From CAVOXO01 sp963700425 (GTDB lineage: Bacteria; Actinomycetota; Acidimicrobiia; Acidimicrobiales; Microtrichaceae): a stretch of 64,000 bases of DNA. The notes beneath the pieces were generated by a model. That model saw only the letters and a program-made list of their open reading frames with translations. It was not told the DNA's origin and made no database searches. The stretch covers positions 47,548-111,547 of the forward strand of contig CAVOXO010000010.1 of assembly GCA_963700425.1 (NCBI GenBank). The letters are read 5' to 3'. A program made the position numbers and the translations under genes. Positions 9,284-17,699 of the stretch are shown one piece after another (within the stretch, counting starts at the first letter, position 1; every line of letters begins with the position of its first letter).

Positions 9284-9619
9284 TCAGGGGGCGAAGGTCT
9301 GAACGGCTCCGTCGACGTCGGCCCTCACCTGGACCATTCGGTCGAATCGGGTCGTGTGCAACAGACGCAGCACTGCGGGGCGATCGCACACCACCGCGGC
9401 CTCACCCCCGCTGTCGCGGATCCGCCGGATACCTCCGATCAGCGCACCCAGACCGGCGGAGTCCATGAACGGAACAGCCGACAGATCGATCACCACCTGA
9501 GGGCAGCCGACCAGTGCCTTGAGCTCCGTCCTGAACTCGTTGACGGTGAACGCGTCCAGCTCACCGTCGGGACGGCACACGGTTGTCCCTTCCTGCTCTG
9601 CCACCTCGAATCCAACCAA
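9284..9619 (-). CDS. STAS-domain anti-sigma factor antagonist
   Basis: This encodes 111 residues forming one STAS domain. The phosphorylatable serine of the family is visible in LSAVPFMDSAGLGALIGG. Such proteins bind anti-sigma kinases of the RsbW/SpoIIAB type and are released by phosphorylation, thus controlling a sigma factor by partner switching. The start codon appears to be TTG at 9617-9619 (reading V/L-VGFEVAEQ), placed 4 bases after an AAGGGGAGG Shine-Dalgarno sequence. No cognate kinase is next to it. It is transcribed divergently from the receiver-domain gene that follows. Confidence 0.85.
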   Translation of the reverse strand: MVGFEVAEQEGTTVCRPDGELDAFTVNEFRTELKALVGCPQVVIDLSAVPFMDSAGLGALIGGIRRIRDSGGEAAVVCDRPAVLRLLHTTRFDRMVQVRADVDGAVQTFAP

Positions 9620-9737
9620 TGGTCCTCCCCTTCCTTGGCCACGAGTCGGCGTGTCGGCTCATGGTACCCAGTGGCGGCCCGGACGCAAGGCCGACGTGGT
9701 GGAGGCACTTCGCGGCCAACCGCTACCATCTCGCCAC

Positions 9738-10154
9738 GTGACGACCGTGCTGGTGGCAACCGACGCCGACGAGGTCTGGGAAGAGGTCGACGCCGCTCTG
9801 GCGTCACGCGACTGCTCGGTCATGCGGGTGCGACGTGGAGCCGACGTCGAAGCGGCCAGCCGTCAGATCGAACCCGACATCATCCTCATCGACAGCCAGA
9901 TCGGGGCGATGGGCGGCATCGCCACCGCGATGAACCTCCGCCTCGAGGAGTCCGGCGGCCGGTTGGCCCCCCAGCGTCTCGTATTGCTCCTGGACCGGGC
10001 CGACGACGTGTTCCTCGCTCGACGCGCCGACACCGACGGATGGCTCGTGAAGCCACTCGACAGCCGCCGTCTCAGCTCTGCGGTGGCCACGGTGCTCGAT
10101 GGCGGCCGGGTCGAGGAGGGCCCGTCGCTCAGCGGTTCGCTCGACCCTCGTTGA
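9738..10154 (+). CDS. Response-regulator receiver-like protein
   Basis: This 138-residue protein is a stand-alone CheY-like fold. Acidic residues near the N-terminus (VATDADEVW), a candidate phosphoacceptor Asp in PDIILIDSQIGAMGG, and the conserved lysine of WLVKPLD near residue 110 match the receiver domain; the usual N-terminal DD pair is replaced, so phosphorylation is uncertain. There is no DNA-binding output domain and no histidine kinase beside it. The start is GTG 9738. It lies divergent to the STAS gene, so both may share a promoter region of about 118 bases and belong to the same signalling route. Confidence 0.7.
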   Translation: MTTVLVATDADEVWEEVDAALASRDCSVMRVRRGADVEAASRQIEPDIILIDSQIGAMGGIATAMNLRLEESGGRLAPQRLVLLLDRADDVFLARRADTDGWLVKPLDSRRLSSAVATVLDGGRVEEGPSLSGSLDPR

Positions 10155-10208
10155 GCGACGGGCCCCTTTGCCACGGGCCGGTCACCAGGCGATAGCATCA
10201 CGGCTCGC

Positions 10209-10285
10209 CGGGTGGTGGCGCAGTTTGGTAGCGCGCTGCGTTCGGGACGCAGAGGCCGGGAGTTCAAGTCTCCCCCACCCGACCA
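10209..10285 (+). tRNA. tRNA-Pro(CGG) with encoded CCA
   Basis: The cloverleaf folds cleanly: acceptor CGGGTGG pairs with CCACCCG, the D-arm is GCGCAGTTTGGTAGCGC, the anticodon stem CTGCG/CGCAG encloses loop TTCGGGA with anticodon CGG, and the T-arm contains GTTCAAGTC. A discriminator A and CCA end are encoded (10282-10285). A strong hairpin follows 4 bases downstream. Confidence 0.95.
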
Positions 10286-10288
10286 CAC

Positions 10289-10327
10289 CGTCGATCGCCC
10301 CCGCGCCGAGCGCGGGGGCGATCGACG
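10289..10327 (+). terminator. Perfect 17-bp hairpin downstream of tRNA-Pro
   Basis: A perfect inverted repeat of 17 bp (arms 10289-10305 and 10311-10327) encloses the 5-base loop CCGAG. It directly follows the tRNA, so it is best read as its transcription terminator, although there is no U-tract after it (TTCCGGG follows). It could also isolate the sigma-28-type promoter that lies 28 bases further on. Confidence 0.6.
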
Positions 10328-10354
10328 TTCCGGGTGGGTTCCCGCTGACATCTC

Positions 10355-10382
10355 TCAAGTCTTTTCGCGACGTCGCCGATAG
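10355..10382 (+). promoter_or_regulatory. Sigma-28 (FliA/WhiG)-type promoter of the CAP lipoprotein gene
   Basis: TCAAG at 10355-10359, exactly 15 bases, then GCCGATAG at 10375-10382. This fits the FliA/SigD/WhiG promoter pattern (TAAAG-like -35, GCCGATA -10). The expected start of transcription, about 7 bases downstream, coincides with the GTG start codon at 10390, so the message may be leaderless. The same architecture lies before the sigma-28-type gene at 54.1 kb. Confidence 0.7.
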
Positions 10383-10389
10383 CTACATC

Positions 10390-10863
10390 GTGACGCAGCA
10401 CCTCACCACTCATCGTCCCCGCCGGTCCGTCCGGTTGCTCGCGGGCCTTCTGGCCATGACGCTGTCGGCGGCGTTCCTCGCCTCGTGCGAGTCCACCGAC
10501 GCCGAGCGCGCCGAGGTGCTCGCTCTCATCAACAGCTCGAGGGCCTCGGCCGGACTGGCTCCCCTCGCCGACAGCATGACGCTCGACATCAAGGCCGACG
10601 CGTGGGCACAGAAGCTGCGCGACGAGTGCCGGCTGTCGCATTCGACGCTCAGCAACGGCGCTCCGTCGAACTGGAAGAAGCTCGGCGAGAACGTCGGATA
10701 CGGCGGGAGCATCGGCCAGGTGCACAGTGCCTACCTGAACTCCTCGGGACACCGGGCCAACATCATGGACCCGTCCTTCAACGAGGCCGGCACCGCAGCG
10801 GTGTGGGGAACCTGCAACGGTCAGCAGAGGGTGTTCACGGTTCAGGTGTTCATGAAGTCCTGA
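10390..10863 (+). CDS. CAP/SCP-domain lipoprotein
   Basis: This encodes 157 residues. Residues 1-37 form a lipoprotein signal (Arg-rich start, hydrophobic core LLAGLLAMTLSAAF, lipobox LASC), so the mature protein should be anchored to the outer face of the membrane. The rest is a CAP/SCP (PF00188-like) domain: LINSSRASAGLAPL, a histidine in LSHSTL, LGENVGYG, and SSGHRANIMDP, matching the conserved His and Glu residues of the CAP cavity. The function of bacterial CAP proteins is poorly known. The start GTG 10390 is chosen because it gives the signal peptide and sits at the predicted start of a sigma-28-type transcript. No overlap with neighbours. Confidence 0.85.
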   Translation: MTQHLTTHRPRRSVRLLAGLLAMTLSAAFLASCESTDAERAEVLALINSSRASAGLAPLADSMTLDIKADAWAQKLRDECRLSHSTLSNGAPSNWKKLGENVGYGGSIGQVHSAYLNSSGHRANIMDPSFNEAGTAAVWGTCNGQQRVFTVQVFMKS

Positions 10864-10898
10864 CTCGGGCCGGTCGGGTGGACGGTATCGTCCGCGTC

Positions 10899-11150
10899 GT
10901 GGACATCTCGGAGTTCCAGGACCTCATGTCAGATCTGTACGGCGCCGCCGACACCGAGCGTGGAATTCCCTCGACGGTGGCCTGGCTGTGCGAAGAGGTC
11001 GGAGAACTGGCTCAGGCAGTCCGCAAAGGCTCACGCGAGCAGCGGCTCCACGAGCTCGGCGACGTGCTGGCCTGGCTGGCCTCCCTCGCCAATCAGCTCG
11101 ACCTGTCGCTGAGCGAGGCGGCCCAGCGGTACGTCGACGACCCTCCCTGA
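10899..11150 (+). CDS. MazG-like nucleotide pyrophosphohydrolase
   Basis: This is a short protein (83 residues from GTG 10899; an upstream GTG at 10878 would add seven). It matches the MazG/NTP-PPase helical core: CEEVGELAQAVRKG and ELGDVLAWLASLANQLDLSL provide the EExxE and ExxD metal-binding motifs. Such enzymes hydrolyse (deoxy)nucleoside triphosphates to monophosphate and pyrophosphate. It follows the CAP lipoprotein gene by 35 bases on the same strand and ends shortly before the convergent asd gene. Confidence 0.83.
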   Translation: MDISEFQDLMSDLYGAADTERGIPSTVAWLCEEVGELAQAVRKGSREQRLHELGDVLAWLASLANQLDLSLSEAAQRYVDDPP

Positions 11151-11189
11151 GCTACGCGAGAGACGCGGTCGGATCGGTGACCGCCCGGG

Positions 11190-12230
11190 TCACCCGGGCA
11201 GCCGTCCCCGCTCGGCGAGGACCTCGGCGATCTGGATGGCGTTGAGGGCCGCTCCCTTGCGGAGGTTGTCCCCCGACACGAACAACGCCAGCCCGTTGGT
11301 CGCTCCGGCGTCGACCCTGAGCCGACCGACCCGCGACGGGTCGGTTCCCGTCGCCGCGAGCGGTGTGGGGATGTCGTCCAACACGACCCCGGGCGCGGCT
11401 GCCAGGAGCTCCGCGGCCCGCTCCACTCCCAGAGGGCGCTCGAACTCCGCATTGATCGACAGCGAGTGGCCGGTGAAGACCGGAACTCGGACACAGGTCC
11501 CCGACACCGCGAGATCGGGAATCCCGAGGATCTTCCGGCTCTCGTTCCGCAGCTTCTGTTCCTCGTCGGTCTCGCCCGAACCGTCCGCGACCAGAGAACC
11601 GGCCATGGCGACGACGTTGTTCGCGATCGTGGCCGGAAACGCCCGACGTGGCGGGTCGACCAGAGCGGCCCCGTCGACCGCCAGCCGACGCAACGCCGGA
11701 CTCGCCGCCGCCGCTTCGAGCTGCGCAGCCAACTCCTCCACGCCTGCCAGCCCGGCCCCGGAGACGGCCTGGTACGTCGACACGACGAGGCGCGTGAGGC
11801 CGGCGTCGGCATGCAGCGGAGCGAGGGCCGGCATCGCGGCCATGGTCGTGCAGTTGGGATTGGCGACGATGCCCTTGGGCGTGCGGTCGAGCGCGGCGGG
11901 GTTGACCTCCGACACGACCAGCGGAACGTCGGGGTCCATGCGCCACGCCGACGAGTTGTCGATCACGATCGCTCCGGCGGCCGCCACGGTCGGGGCGAGT
12001 GCCCGCGACGTGGCTCCGCCCGCGGAGAACAGGACCACGTCGAGTCCGGCGTAGTCGGCGAGCGCGGCGTCCTCGACGACGACATCGTGATCCCCCACCT
12101 CGAGGAGGACGCCCGCAGAACGTTCCGAGGCGAAGCAGCGGATCTCGTCGAGGGGAAACTTCCGCTCGACGAGGAGGTCCAACATGACCCCCCCGACCTG
12201 ACCCGTTGCACCGACCACGCCGACTCTCAT
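11190..12230 (-). CDS. asd: Aspartate-semialdehyde dehydrogenase
   Basis: This 346-residue enzyme reduces aspartyl-4-phosphate to aspartate semialdehyde with NADPH, the second step of the lysine/threonine/methionine/DAP pathway. The Rossmann motif VGVVGATGQVG is at the N-terminus, the catalytic cysteine in VANPNCTTM (about residue 127), and the C-terminal domain carries CVRVPVFTGHS with the substrate-binding residues. The start is ATG 12230. It lies 60 bases downstream of lysC in the same orientation, the usual lysC-asd operon order of actinobacteria. Confidence 0.95.
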   Translation of the reverse strand: MRVGVVGATGQVGGVMLDLLVERKFPLDEIRCFASERSAGVLLEVGDHDVVVEDAALADYAGLDVVLFSAGGATSRALAPTVAAAGAIVIDNSSAWRMDPDVPLVVSEVNPAALDRTPKGIVANPNCTTMAAMPALAPLHADAGLTRLVVSTYQAVSGAGLAGVEELAAQLEAAAASPALRRLAVDGAALVDPPRRAFPATIANNVVAMAGSLVADGSGETDEEQKLRNESRKILGIPDLAVSGTCVRVPVFTGHSLSINAEFERPLGVERAAELLAAAPGVVLDDIPTPLAATGTDPSRVGRLRVDAGATNGLALFVSGDNLRKGAALNAIQIAEVLAERGRLPG

Positions 12231-12290
12231 GTCAGCGAGGCTAACGGTGACCGGCGACTGCGCCACAACGAGTTGTCGATGCCGGTCCGA

Positions 12291-13515
12291 TCAGAACGAG
12301 GATGAATCCAGCTCGAATGCGGCGTGGAGGGCGGCGACGGCGGTATCGGCGAGGTCCTGGGCCACGACACAACTGATCCGGATGGCGGAGGTGGAGATCA
12401 TGTCGATGTTGACCCCCGCCTCCGCCAACGTCTCGAACATCGAGGCGGCCACGCCGGGGTTGGTCTTCATCCCCGCGCCGACGAGGCTGACGCGGGCGAT
12501 CTCGTGGGTGGAGGAGACCCCGGTCGCTCCCAGCTCCTCGCTCAACGCCGCCGCCTGTCGGAGGGCGTTGTCGAGGTCATCGTGGGGCGCGGTGAAGGAG
12601 ATGTCGGTGTGACCCTCCTCGGAGGTGTTCTGGACGATCATGTCGACGTTGACACCGCTGTCGGCCATGGCCCGGAACAGTCGGGCGGCGACGCCCGGCT
12701 GATCGGGCACGCCGCTGACGGTGATCTTCGCCTCGGACAGATCGTGGGTGACCGCTCGTACGACTGCTTGTTCCATCTCGGGGTCCTCCTCGACCACCCA
12801 CGTGCCCGGCTCCCAGGTGAAGGCCGAACGAACGTGCAACGTCACACCGTGGCGACGTGCGTACTCCACCGACCTCATGGCCGGCTTCGGGACAACCCGA
12901 TGCGGTCATCTCCAGCAACTCGTCGAAACTGATCCTCGACATCTTCCGCGCTTCGGGAACCACCCGTGGGTCGGTGGTGAAGACCCCCGAGACATCGGTG
13001 TAGAGCTCACATGCGTCGGCATCGAGTGCCTTGGCGAGGGCGACCGCGGTGGTGTCCGACCCGCCGCGTCCGAGGAAGGTCACATTGTGGTCCGTGGACA
13101 CCCCCTGTGATCCGGCCACGACGGGAACCTGGCCGGCCTCGACGCTCGCACGGATCCGATCGGCCCGCACCTCGAGGATGCGGGCATCGGTGTGAGTCGT
13201 GTCGGTGATGAATCCGGCCTGCGATCCCGTGTAGCTCTCCGCGGGCACGCCGACATCGGCCAGCGCCATACACATCAGCGCGATCGCCTTGCGCTCGCCG
13301 GCGGTGATGAGCATGTCCATCTCGCGACCGGGTCGGGTCCCCGACACGTCAGCGGCGAGGCGCAGGAGTTCGTCGGTCTCCTTGCCCATCGCGGAGACCA
13401 CCAGCACGATCTCGTCACCTCGCCGGCGCGACCGGGCCACCTGATCCGCCACCGCGCGGATTCGCTCCGGATCGGCGACCGAGGTTCCGCCGAATTTCTG
13501 CACGAGACGCGCCAC
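12291..13515 (-). CDS. lysC: Aspartate kinase, one frameshift
   Basis: Aspartate kinase phosphorylates aspartate and is the feedback-regulated entry to the aspartate pathway. The N-terminal kinase domain starts VQKFGGTSVADPERI and includes VVSAMGKETDELL, ITAGERK, FLGRGGSDTTAVALA and LYTDVSGVFTTDPR. Two ACT domains follow (about 265-400), with VSLVGAGMKTNPGVA in the last one. Between them one extra base near 12893 shifts the frame; deleting it gives SGCPKPAMRSVEYARR, the normal family sequence. After repair the length is about 407 residues, as expected. The gene is upstream of asd in one operon. Confidence 0.92.
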
Positions 13516-13585
13516 GGTGCGAAAAGCTACCAGTGGTCCCGCGGGTGCCCGACCCGATTCGCTTCATTGGTATCGTGACCGACCT

Positions 13586-14426
13586 ATGGGCACTGAGAAA
13601 CGGGCACGGCAGAAACAACTGCACCAGACGCGCCGGGAACAGGCGGCGCGCGAAGCCACTCGCCGGGCCAGAATCCGACGCCTCGTGACGATCGTCGGCG
13701 CCGTCGTGGTGGTCGGAGCCGTGATGGCGGGGGTGTCCCTTCTCGGAGACGACAACAGCGACAGCGCAGCCGACGACCAACCGCCCACCGACACGGACGC
13801 CACGACCACGACGCTGTTCCCTCCTGTCACGGGTGCGGGCCCCGCCGCATCGGTCACCGGTGAGACGCCCTGCCCCGAGACCGACGGAAGCTCACCTCGC
13901 ACGACGTCGTTCGAGTCGGCACCGCCCACGTGCATCGATCCGGACGCAACCTACACAGCGACCTTCGCCACGTCGGCCGGCGATTTCACCGCCGAGTTGG
14001 ACGCGGCCTCGGCGCCGGAGACCGTGAACAACTTCGTGACCCTCGCCCGCTACCACTACTACGACGGCATCCCGTTCCATCGGGTCGTGCCGAACTTCGT
14101 CATCCAGGCCGGAGACCCCCAGGTCGAGCCGACGGGGAGCGGAGGACCCGGCTACACCATCGGCGAGGAACCTCCCGACGCGTGACTACGAGCAGTACGA
14201 CCTGGCGATGGCGAAGACTCCCGAACCGAACTCCACTGGCAGCCAGTTCTTCGTCGTGACCGGTGACCCGAGTGCGCTCGCCGGCGGCGGCTATTCGTGG
14301 TTCGGCCGGGTCACCTCGGGCCAGAACGTCGTCGATCTCATCGGAGCCATCCCCACCGTCGGCCCATCGAACGACACCCCCACCCAACAGGTCGACATCG
14401 TCTCCGTCACCATTTCGGAGTCCTGA
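13586..14426 (+). CDS. Membrane-anchored cyclophilin-type peptidyl-prolyl isomerase, one frameshift
   Basis: A short basic cytoplasmic stretch (residues 1-33) precedes one transmembrane helix (LVTIVGAVVVVGAVMAGVSLL), a Thr/Ser-rich linker, and an extracytoplasmic cyclophilin domain (FATSAGDFTAELDA, PFHRVVPNFVIQAGDP, STGSQFFVVTGDP). At 14182 the frame meets TGA, and the domain resumes one base later (DYEQYDLAMAKTPEPN). Dropping one base in GCGTGAC restores GEEPPDADYEQYDLAMA. The full product would be about 279 residues. It should help proline isomerisation of exported proteins. The local GCG-TGA-C context looks a little like a termination-coupled +1 shift site, but a sequencing error is simpler. 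Confidence 0.85.
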
Positions 14427-14479
14427 ACCCACGGGACCCAGGTGGTGTCGCCCCGACGGCGACCGGTATCTTGGCGCCC

Positions 14480-15328
14480 ATGATCAAGACTGTGGGCATC
14501 GTCGGTTCGGGAATCATGGGGTCGGGGATCGCGGAGGTCGTCGCCAAGGCGGGATTCGATGTGATTCTGCGGTCGCGACACCAGGAATCGGCGGATGCGA
14601 CGATCATCAAGCTGGAGAAGTCGCTGAACCGCCAGGTGGAGAAGGGCCGCCTCTCCGAGGAGGACGCGGCGGCGACGGTGGCCCGGGTCCGAGGCACCGC
14701 CGATCTCGCCGATCTCGCCGACTGCGATCTCGTCATCGAGTCGGTCGTCGAGGACCTCGACATCAAGGTGGCGCTCTTCCAGGAGCTCGACGAGATCGTC
14801 AAGGAGGGGACGATCCTGGCCACGAACACCTCGACCCTCCCGGTGGTCGAAATGGCCGTGCTCACCGGACGGCCCGAGCGGGTGTGCGGCGTGCACTTCT
14901 TCAATCCGGCCCCGGCCATGCCTCTGGTCGAGATCATCGCCCCCCTCACGGTGTCCGACGAGACCCTCGACGAGGTGACCGCGTTCGCCGAGGCGTGCGG
15001 GAAGAACCCGGTGAAGGTGGCCGACCGCGCCGGTTTCATCGTGAACGCTCTGCTGTTCCCCTACCTGAACAATGCGGTCCGCATGCTGGCCAACGGCACT
15101 GCGACGCGCGATCACATCGACGACGCCATGAAGGGCGGATGCAACTTCCCGATGGGACCGTTGGCGCTGCTCGATCTCGTGGGCCTGGATACCTCGATGG
15201 CCATCCTCGACGCCCTCTACGAGGAGTTCCGTGATCCCAACTACGCCACGGTTCCGTTGATCCGCCGGATGGTCACCGCCGGGCACCTCGGTCGGAAGTC
15301 CGGAAAGGGCTTCTACGACTACGCCTGA
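14480..15328 (+). CDS. 3-hydroxybutyryl-CoA / 3-hydroxyacyl-CoA dehydrogenase
   Basis: This is a 282-residue NAD(P)-dependent dehydrogenase of the 3HCDH family (HBD/PaaH/FadB2 size class). The Rossmann motif VGIVGSGIMGSGIAE is at residues 5-19; NTSTLPV and VHFFNPAPAMPLVEI contain the catalytic His of the family; DRAGFIVNALLFPYLNNAV is the hinge to the helical C-terminal domain; GRKSGKGFYDYA closes the protein. It oxidises 3-hydroxyacyl-CoA to 3-ketoacyl-CoA (or the reverse) in fatty-acid or butanoate metabolism. The start is ATG 14480. It sits upstream of aat by 15 bases, which may be a chance neighbour. Confidence 0.93.
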   Translation: MIKTVGIVGSGIMGSGIAEVVAKAGFDVILRSRHQESADATIIKLEKSLNRQVEKGRLSEEDAAATVARVRGTADLADLADCDLVIESVVEDLDIKVALFQELDEIVKEGTILATNTSTLPVVEMAVLTGRPERVCGVHFFNPAPAMPLVEIIAPLTVSDETLDEVTAFAEACGKNPVKVADRAGFIVNALLFPYLNNAVRMLANGTATRDHIDDAMKGGCNFPMGPLALLDLVGLDTSMAILDALYEEFRDPNYATVPLIRRMVTAGHLGRKSGKGFYDYA

Positions 15329-15343
15329 TCCGCGAGCGCGCCC

Positions 15344-16054
15344 GTGACAGCCGACGCGGCGCGCCTCGCCGACGCAGGAACCCGCCTGCTGGCCGAACTG
15401 GGTCTGGCCCCCTGTGAGTGGGATTTCCCCGTCCCCGACGCCGCCCTTCCCGACGACCTCGTGGCGATCGGGGGCGATCTCGCCCCGTCCACGTTGGTCA
15501 CGGCATACTCCCGCAGCCTGTTTCCCATGCCGGTGGGTCGGCGGAAGGTCGGCTGGTTCTCCCCGGCACGACGAGGCGTGATCCCACTCGACGGCCTGGT
15601 CGTCTCGCGGTCGCTGCGGCGATCGCTGCGCCGCTACGAGGTGACCTGGAATCGGCGCTTCGCCGACGTGGTCCGCGCCTGTTCGGATCCGGCCCGTCCG
15701 CACGGTTGGATCTCACCGGCGATCATCGACGCCTACATCGAGCTGAACCGTCTCGGCCTCGCGCACAGCGTCGAGGTGTTCGACGACGACCGCCTCGTCG
15801 GGGGCCTCTACGGAATCGGCCTCTCGGGACTGTTCGCCGGCGAATCGATGTTCCATCGAGCCACCGACGCGTCGAAGGTCGCTCTGGTCCGACTGGTCGA
15901 GCGTCTGGTGGCCACCGGGTGCTCCCTGCTCGACGTCCAATGGGTGACGCCACACCTGGCCTCATTGGGCGCCGTGGAGCTCGGCCGCGGCGAGTACCTC
16001 GGCTCCCTCGTCGGGGCACTCGAAGGGCCTGCCACGACGCTCACGTCCCGGTGA
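15344..16054 (+). CDS. aat: Leucyl/phenylalanyl-tRNA-protein transferase
   Basis: This 236-residue enzyme attaches Leu or Phe from tRNA to proteins with N-terminal Lys or Arg, marking them for ClpAP/ClpS degradation (N-end rule). Motifs that identify it are AIGGDLAPSTLVTAYSRSLFP, the W.SP.RRGVIP region, HGWISPAIIDAYIELNRLGLAHSVE, GGLYGIGLSGLFAGESMFH and LLDVQWVTPHLASLGAVE. The start is GTG 15344. Length is typical. Confidence 0.94.
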   Translation: MTADAARLADAGTRLLAELGLAPCEWDFPVPDAALPDDLVAIGGDLAPSTLVTAYSRSLFPMPVGRRKVGWFSPARRGVIPLDGLVVSRSLRRSLRRYEVTWNRRFADVVRACSDPARPHGWISPAIIDAYIELNRLGLAHSVEVFDDDRLVGGLYGIGLSGLFAGESMFHRATDASKVALVRLVERLVATGCSLLDVQWVTPHLASLGAVELGRGEYLGSLVGALEGPATTLTSR

Positions 16055-16097
16055 GACCCTTCTTCACTCCGGGCCCGGGTGATCCGGGTCGACTGCC

Positions 16098-16730
16098 TCA
16101 GCCGACCGCCGGAAACGCCGCGACGATGTCCCCGCGATCGACGGCATCGTCGACGATGGTGCGCTCGACGGTCTGTCGACCGCGGTCGAAGTCGACCACC
16201 TCCGAGGCCAACAGCTCCGAGGCGGGATCGAAGCACAACACGGCCCGATTCCCCCACGGACCCTCCAACCCGGCTCCGACCGGGGTGAGTTCGTAGCAGT
16301 CGTCCGACTCCCCCGCCGTTGCCCACAAGGTCGGGGTCGGCCCGGTGACGGACTCGACGACCTCGTCGATGTCGGCGACCGCATCACCCTCGACGTCGAC
16401 CACTCCGTTGTCGATGCACGTCATCGTCCCGGACGCATCGTTGCAGCCGATGCTGTGACCGTCGACGCGACCGGTGATCTGATGCTCTCCTATCGTCACC
16501 CGTTCGGGAAACGACTGGATGACGGTCACGGGTGCCTCGGGAAGGGCGGTGTCGCCGACGACCCGCGAGATCCGCTCCTCGTAGCTGATCGAGGCCCGAC
16601 GGAACGCGTCGTACCGCGCGACGAACTCCGACCCGAGATCGGGGGCTTCGGTCACCCCTTCGTCGGAGCCGCACGCCGACACGACGCCCAGCGCCATCAC
16701 CACCATCGCGGCGATGGCGCGGAGACCCAT
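16098..16730 (-). CDS. Hypothetical lipoprotein
   Basis: This encodes 210 residues. The first 20 form a lipoprotein signal with lipobox VVSAC, so the protein should be membrane-attached outside the cell. The remainder is acidic, contains four further cysteines (IGCNDASGTMTC, DDCYEL, VLCFD) that could form two disulfides, and matches no family I recognise. It starts at ATG 16730, five bases after the stop of the upstream methyltransferase gene, so the two are probably co-transcribed. Confidence 0.75.
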   Translation of the reverse strand: MGLRAIAAMVVMALGVVSACGSDEGVTEAPDLGSEFVARYDAFRRASISYEERISRVVGDTALPEAPVTVIQSFPERVTIGEHQITGRVDGHSIGCNDASGTMTCIDNGVVDVEGDAVADIDEVVESVTGPTPTLWATAGESDDCYELTPVGAGLEGPWGNRAVLCFDPASELLASEVVDFDRGRQTVERTIVDDAVDRGDIVAAFPAVG

Positions 16731-16735
16731 GCCGC

Positions 16736-17353
16736 TCAACGTTCGGCATCGTCGGTCGGGCGCCGATGAACCGACACCGCGTAGCCGCCGGCGCCCTGCC
16801 ACGGGGTGCGATCCCAACTGGCGAATCGCTCGACGAGAACGAGACCCGCCGTTTCGCAGTCGCCGTCGTAGCCGTCGACGCCGTAGCCTCCGTGTGACAG
16901 CTGGAATCCCGAGATCAGGAGTCCCCCTGGCACCAAGTGGTCCGCGAGCGCGGCCACGGTGGCCGTCTCGGAACCGGGATCCAGGAAGATCATGACGTTC
17001 CCCGCCGTCACGACGACCTGGAACCGACGGCGGATCCCGTCGGGATGTCGCAGCGAGAGCGTCGAGAGATCGGCCCGGAACCACTCGATGTCGGGCGCGT
17101 TCTCTACCGCGGTCTCGAGCATCGATCGATCCAGGTCGACCCCCACGACGTCGACCCCGCGTCGGGCCAGCTCGATCGCCACCCGGCCGGTCCCACACCC
17201 GGCGTCGAGCACCCTCCGGGGCCCGTACCCCATGACGAAACTGGCTTCACCGTGGACGTCGTGTCCGGCCGCGGCCAGTCGTTCGAACCGCCGGTCGTAG
17301 TCTGCGCCACGAGGTGCGTCCCCGCGATCCCACCGTGACGACGTCGTCCCCAT
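16736..17353 (-). CDS. Class I SAM-dependent methyltransferase
   Basis: This encodes 205 residues with the SAM-binding motif VLDAGCGTGRVAIELARRG at about residues 48-66, the acidic strand-2 end VVGVDLDRSML, and FQVVVTAGNVMIFL as motif IV. It is of the UbiE/Methyltransf_25 type; the substrate is unknown. Upstream on this strand lies a 346-base spacer that should carry its promoter. The lipoprotein gene follows directly. Confidence 0.85.
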   Translation of the reverse strand: MGTTSSRWDRGDAPRGADYDRRFERLAAAGHDVHGEASFVMGYGPRRVLDAGCGTGRVAIELARRGVDVVGVDLDRSMLETAVENAPDIEWFRADLSTLSLRHPDGIRRRFQVVVTAGNVMIFLDPGSETATVAALADHLVPGGLLISGFQLSHGGYGVDGYDGDCETAGLVLVERFASWDRTPWQGAGGYAVSVHRRPTDDAER

Positions 17354-17699
17354 GCCGTCAGAGGCTACCGGCCTCCCGACAACGGTTCGGACCGGGTGAT
17401 CGGCGCGTCCGGGGCTCGGCTGAATGGGCCGAACGAACCATTTCGGGAGATGAGCATTGACCCTGGCCTCCGACCATGTTGTCCTGTGTCCAGTTCACTT
17501 CAGGGGAAGCACTGATCCGCCGGACATTCCTGGTCGCACGTCGACCGGCGGGGAGCAAGAGCGAAACCGGCCCCCGAACGCTCCGATCGGGTGGTGCCGA
17601 ACGGTTGTGGTGATCTTCCTGGAAGGCGAGTCGGTCGGGGGGTCTTCGGACCTCCCGCCGACGTTGCGTCGGTCCATCGTCGGCAAGGACGAACCCGAC
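17354..17699. other. Intergenic spacer, no gene seen
   Basis: These 346 bases lie between two leftward genes, the end of dnaB and the start of a methyltransferase gene, so they should hold the methyltransferase promoter and the dnaB terminator. Short overlapping reading frames have no recognisable protein signature. A small inverted repeat, CCGACG-TTG-CGTCGG at 17658-17672, lies just past the dnaB stop and might act in termination. I see nothing else I can name. Confidence 0.5.

Noticed and set aside
14182..14184. In-frame TGA of the cyclophilin gene as a selenocysteine codon, given selA/selB nearby
   Set aside because: The downstream domain is in a different frame, so read-through would not restore it, and cyclophilins have no Cys/Sec at this place.
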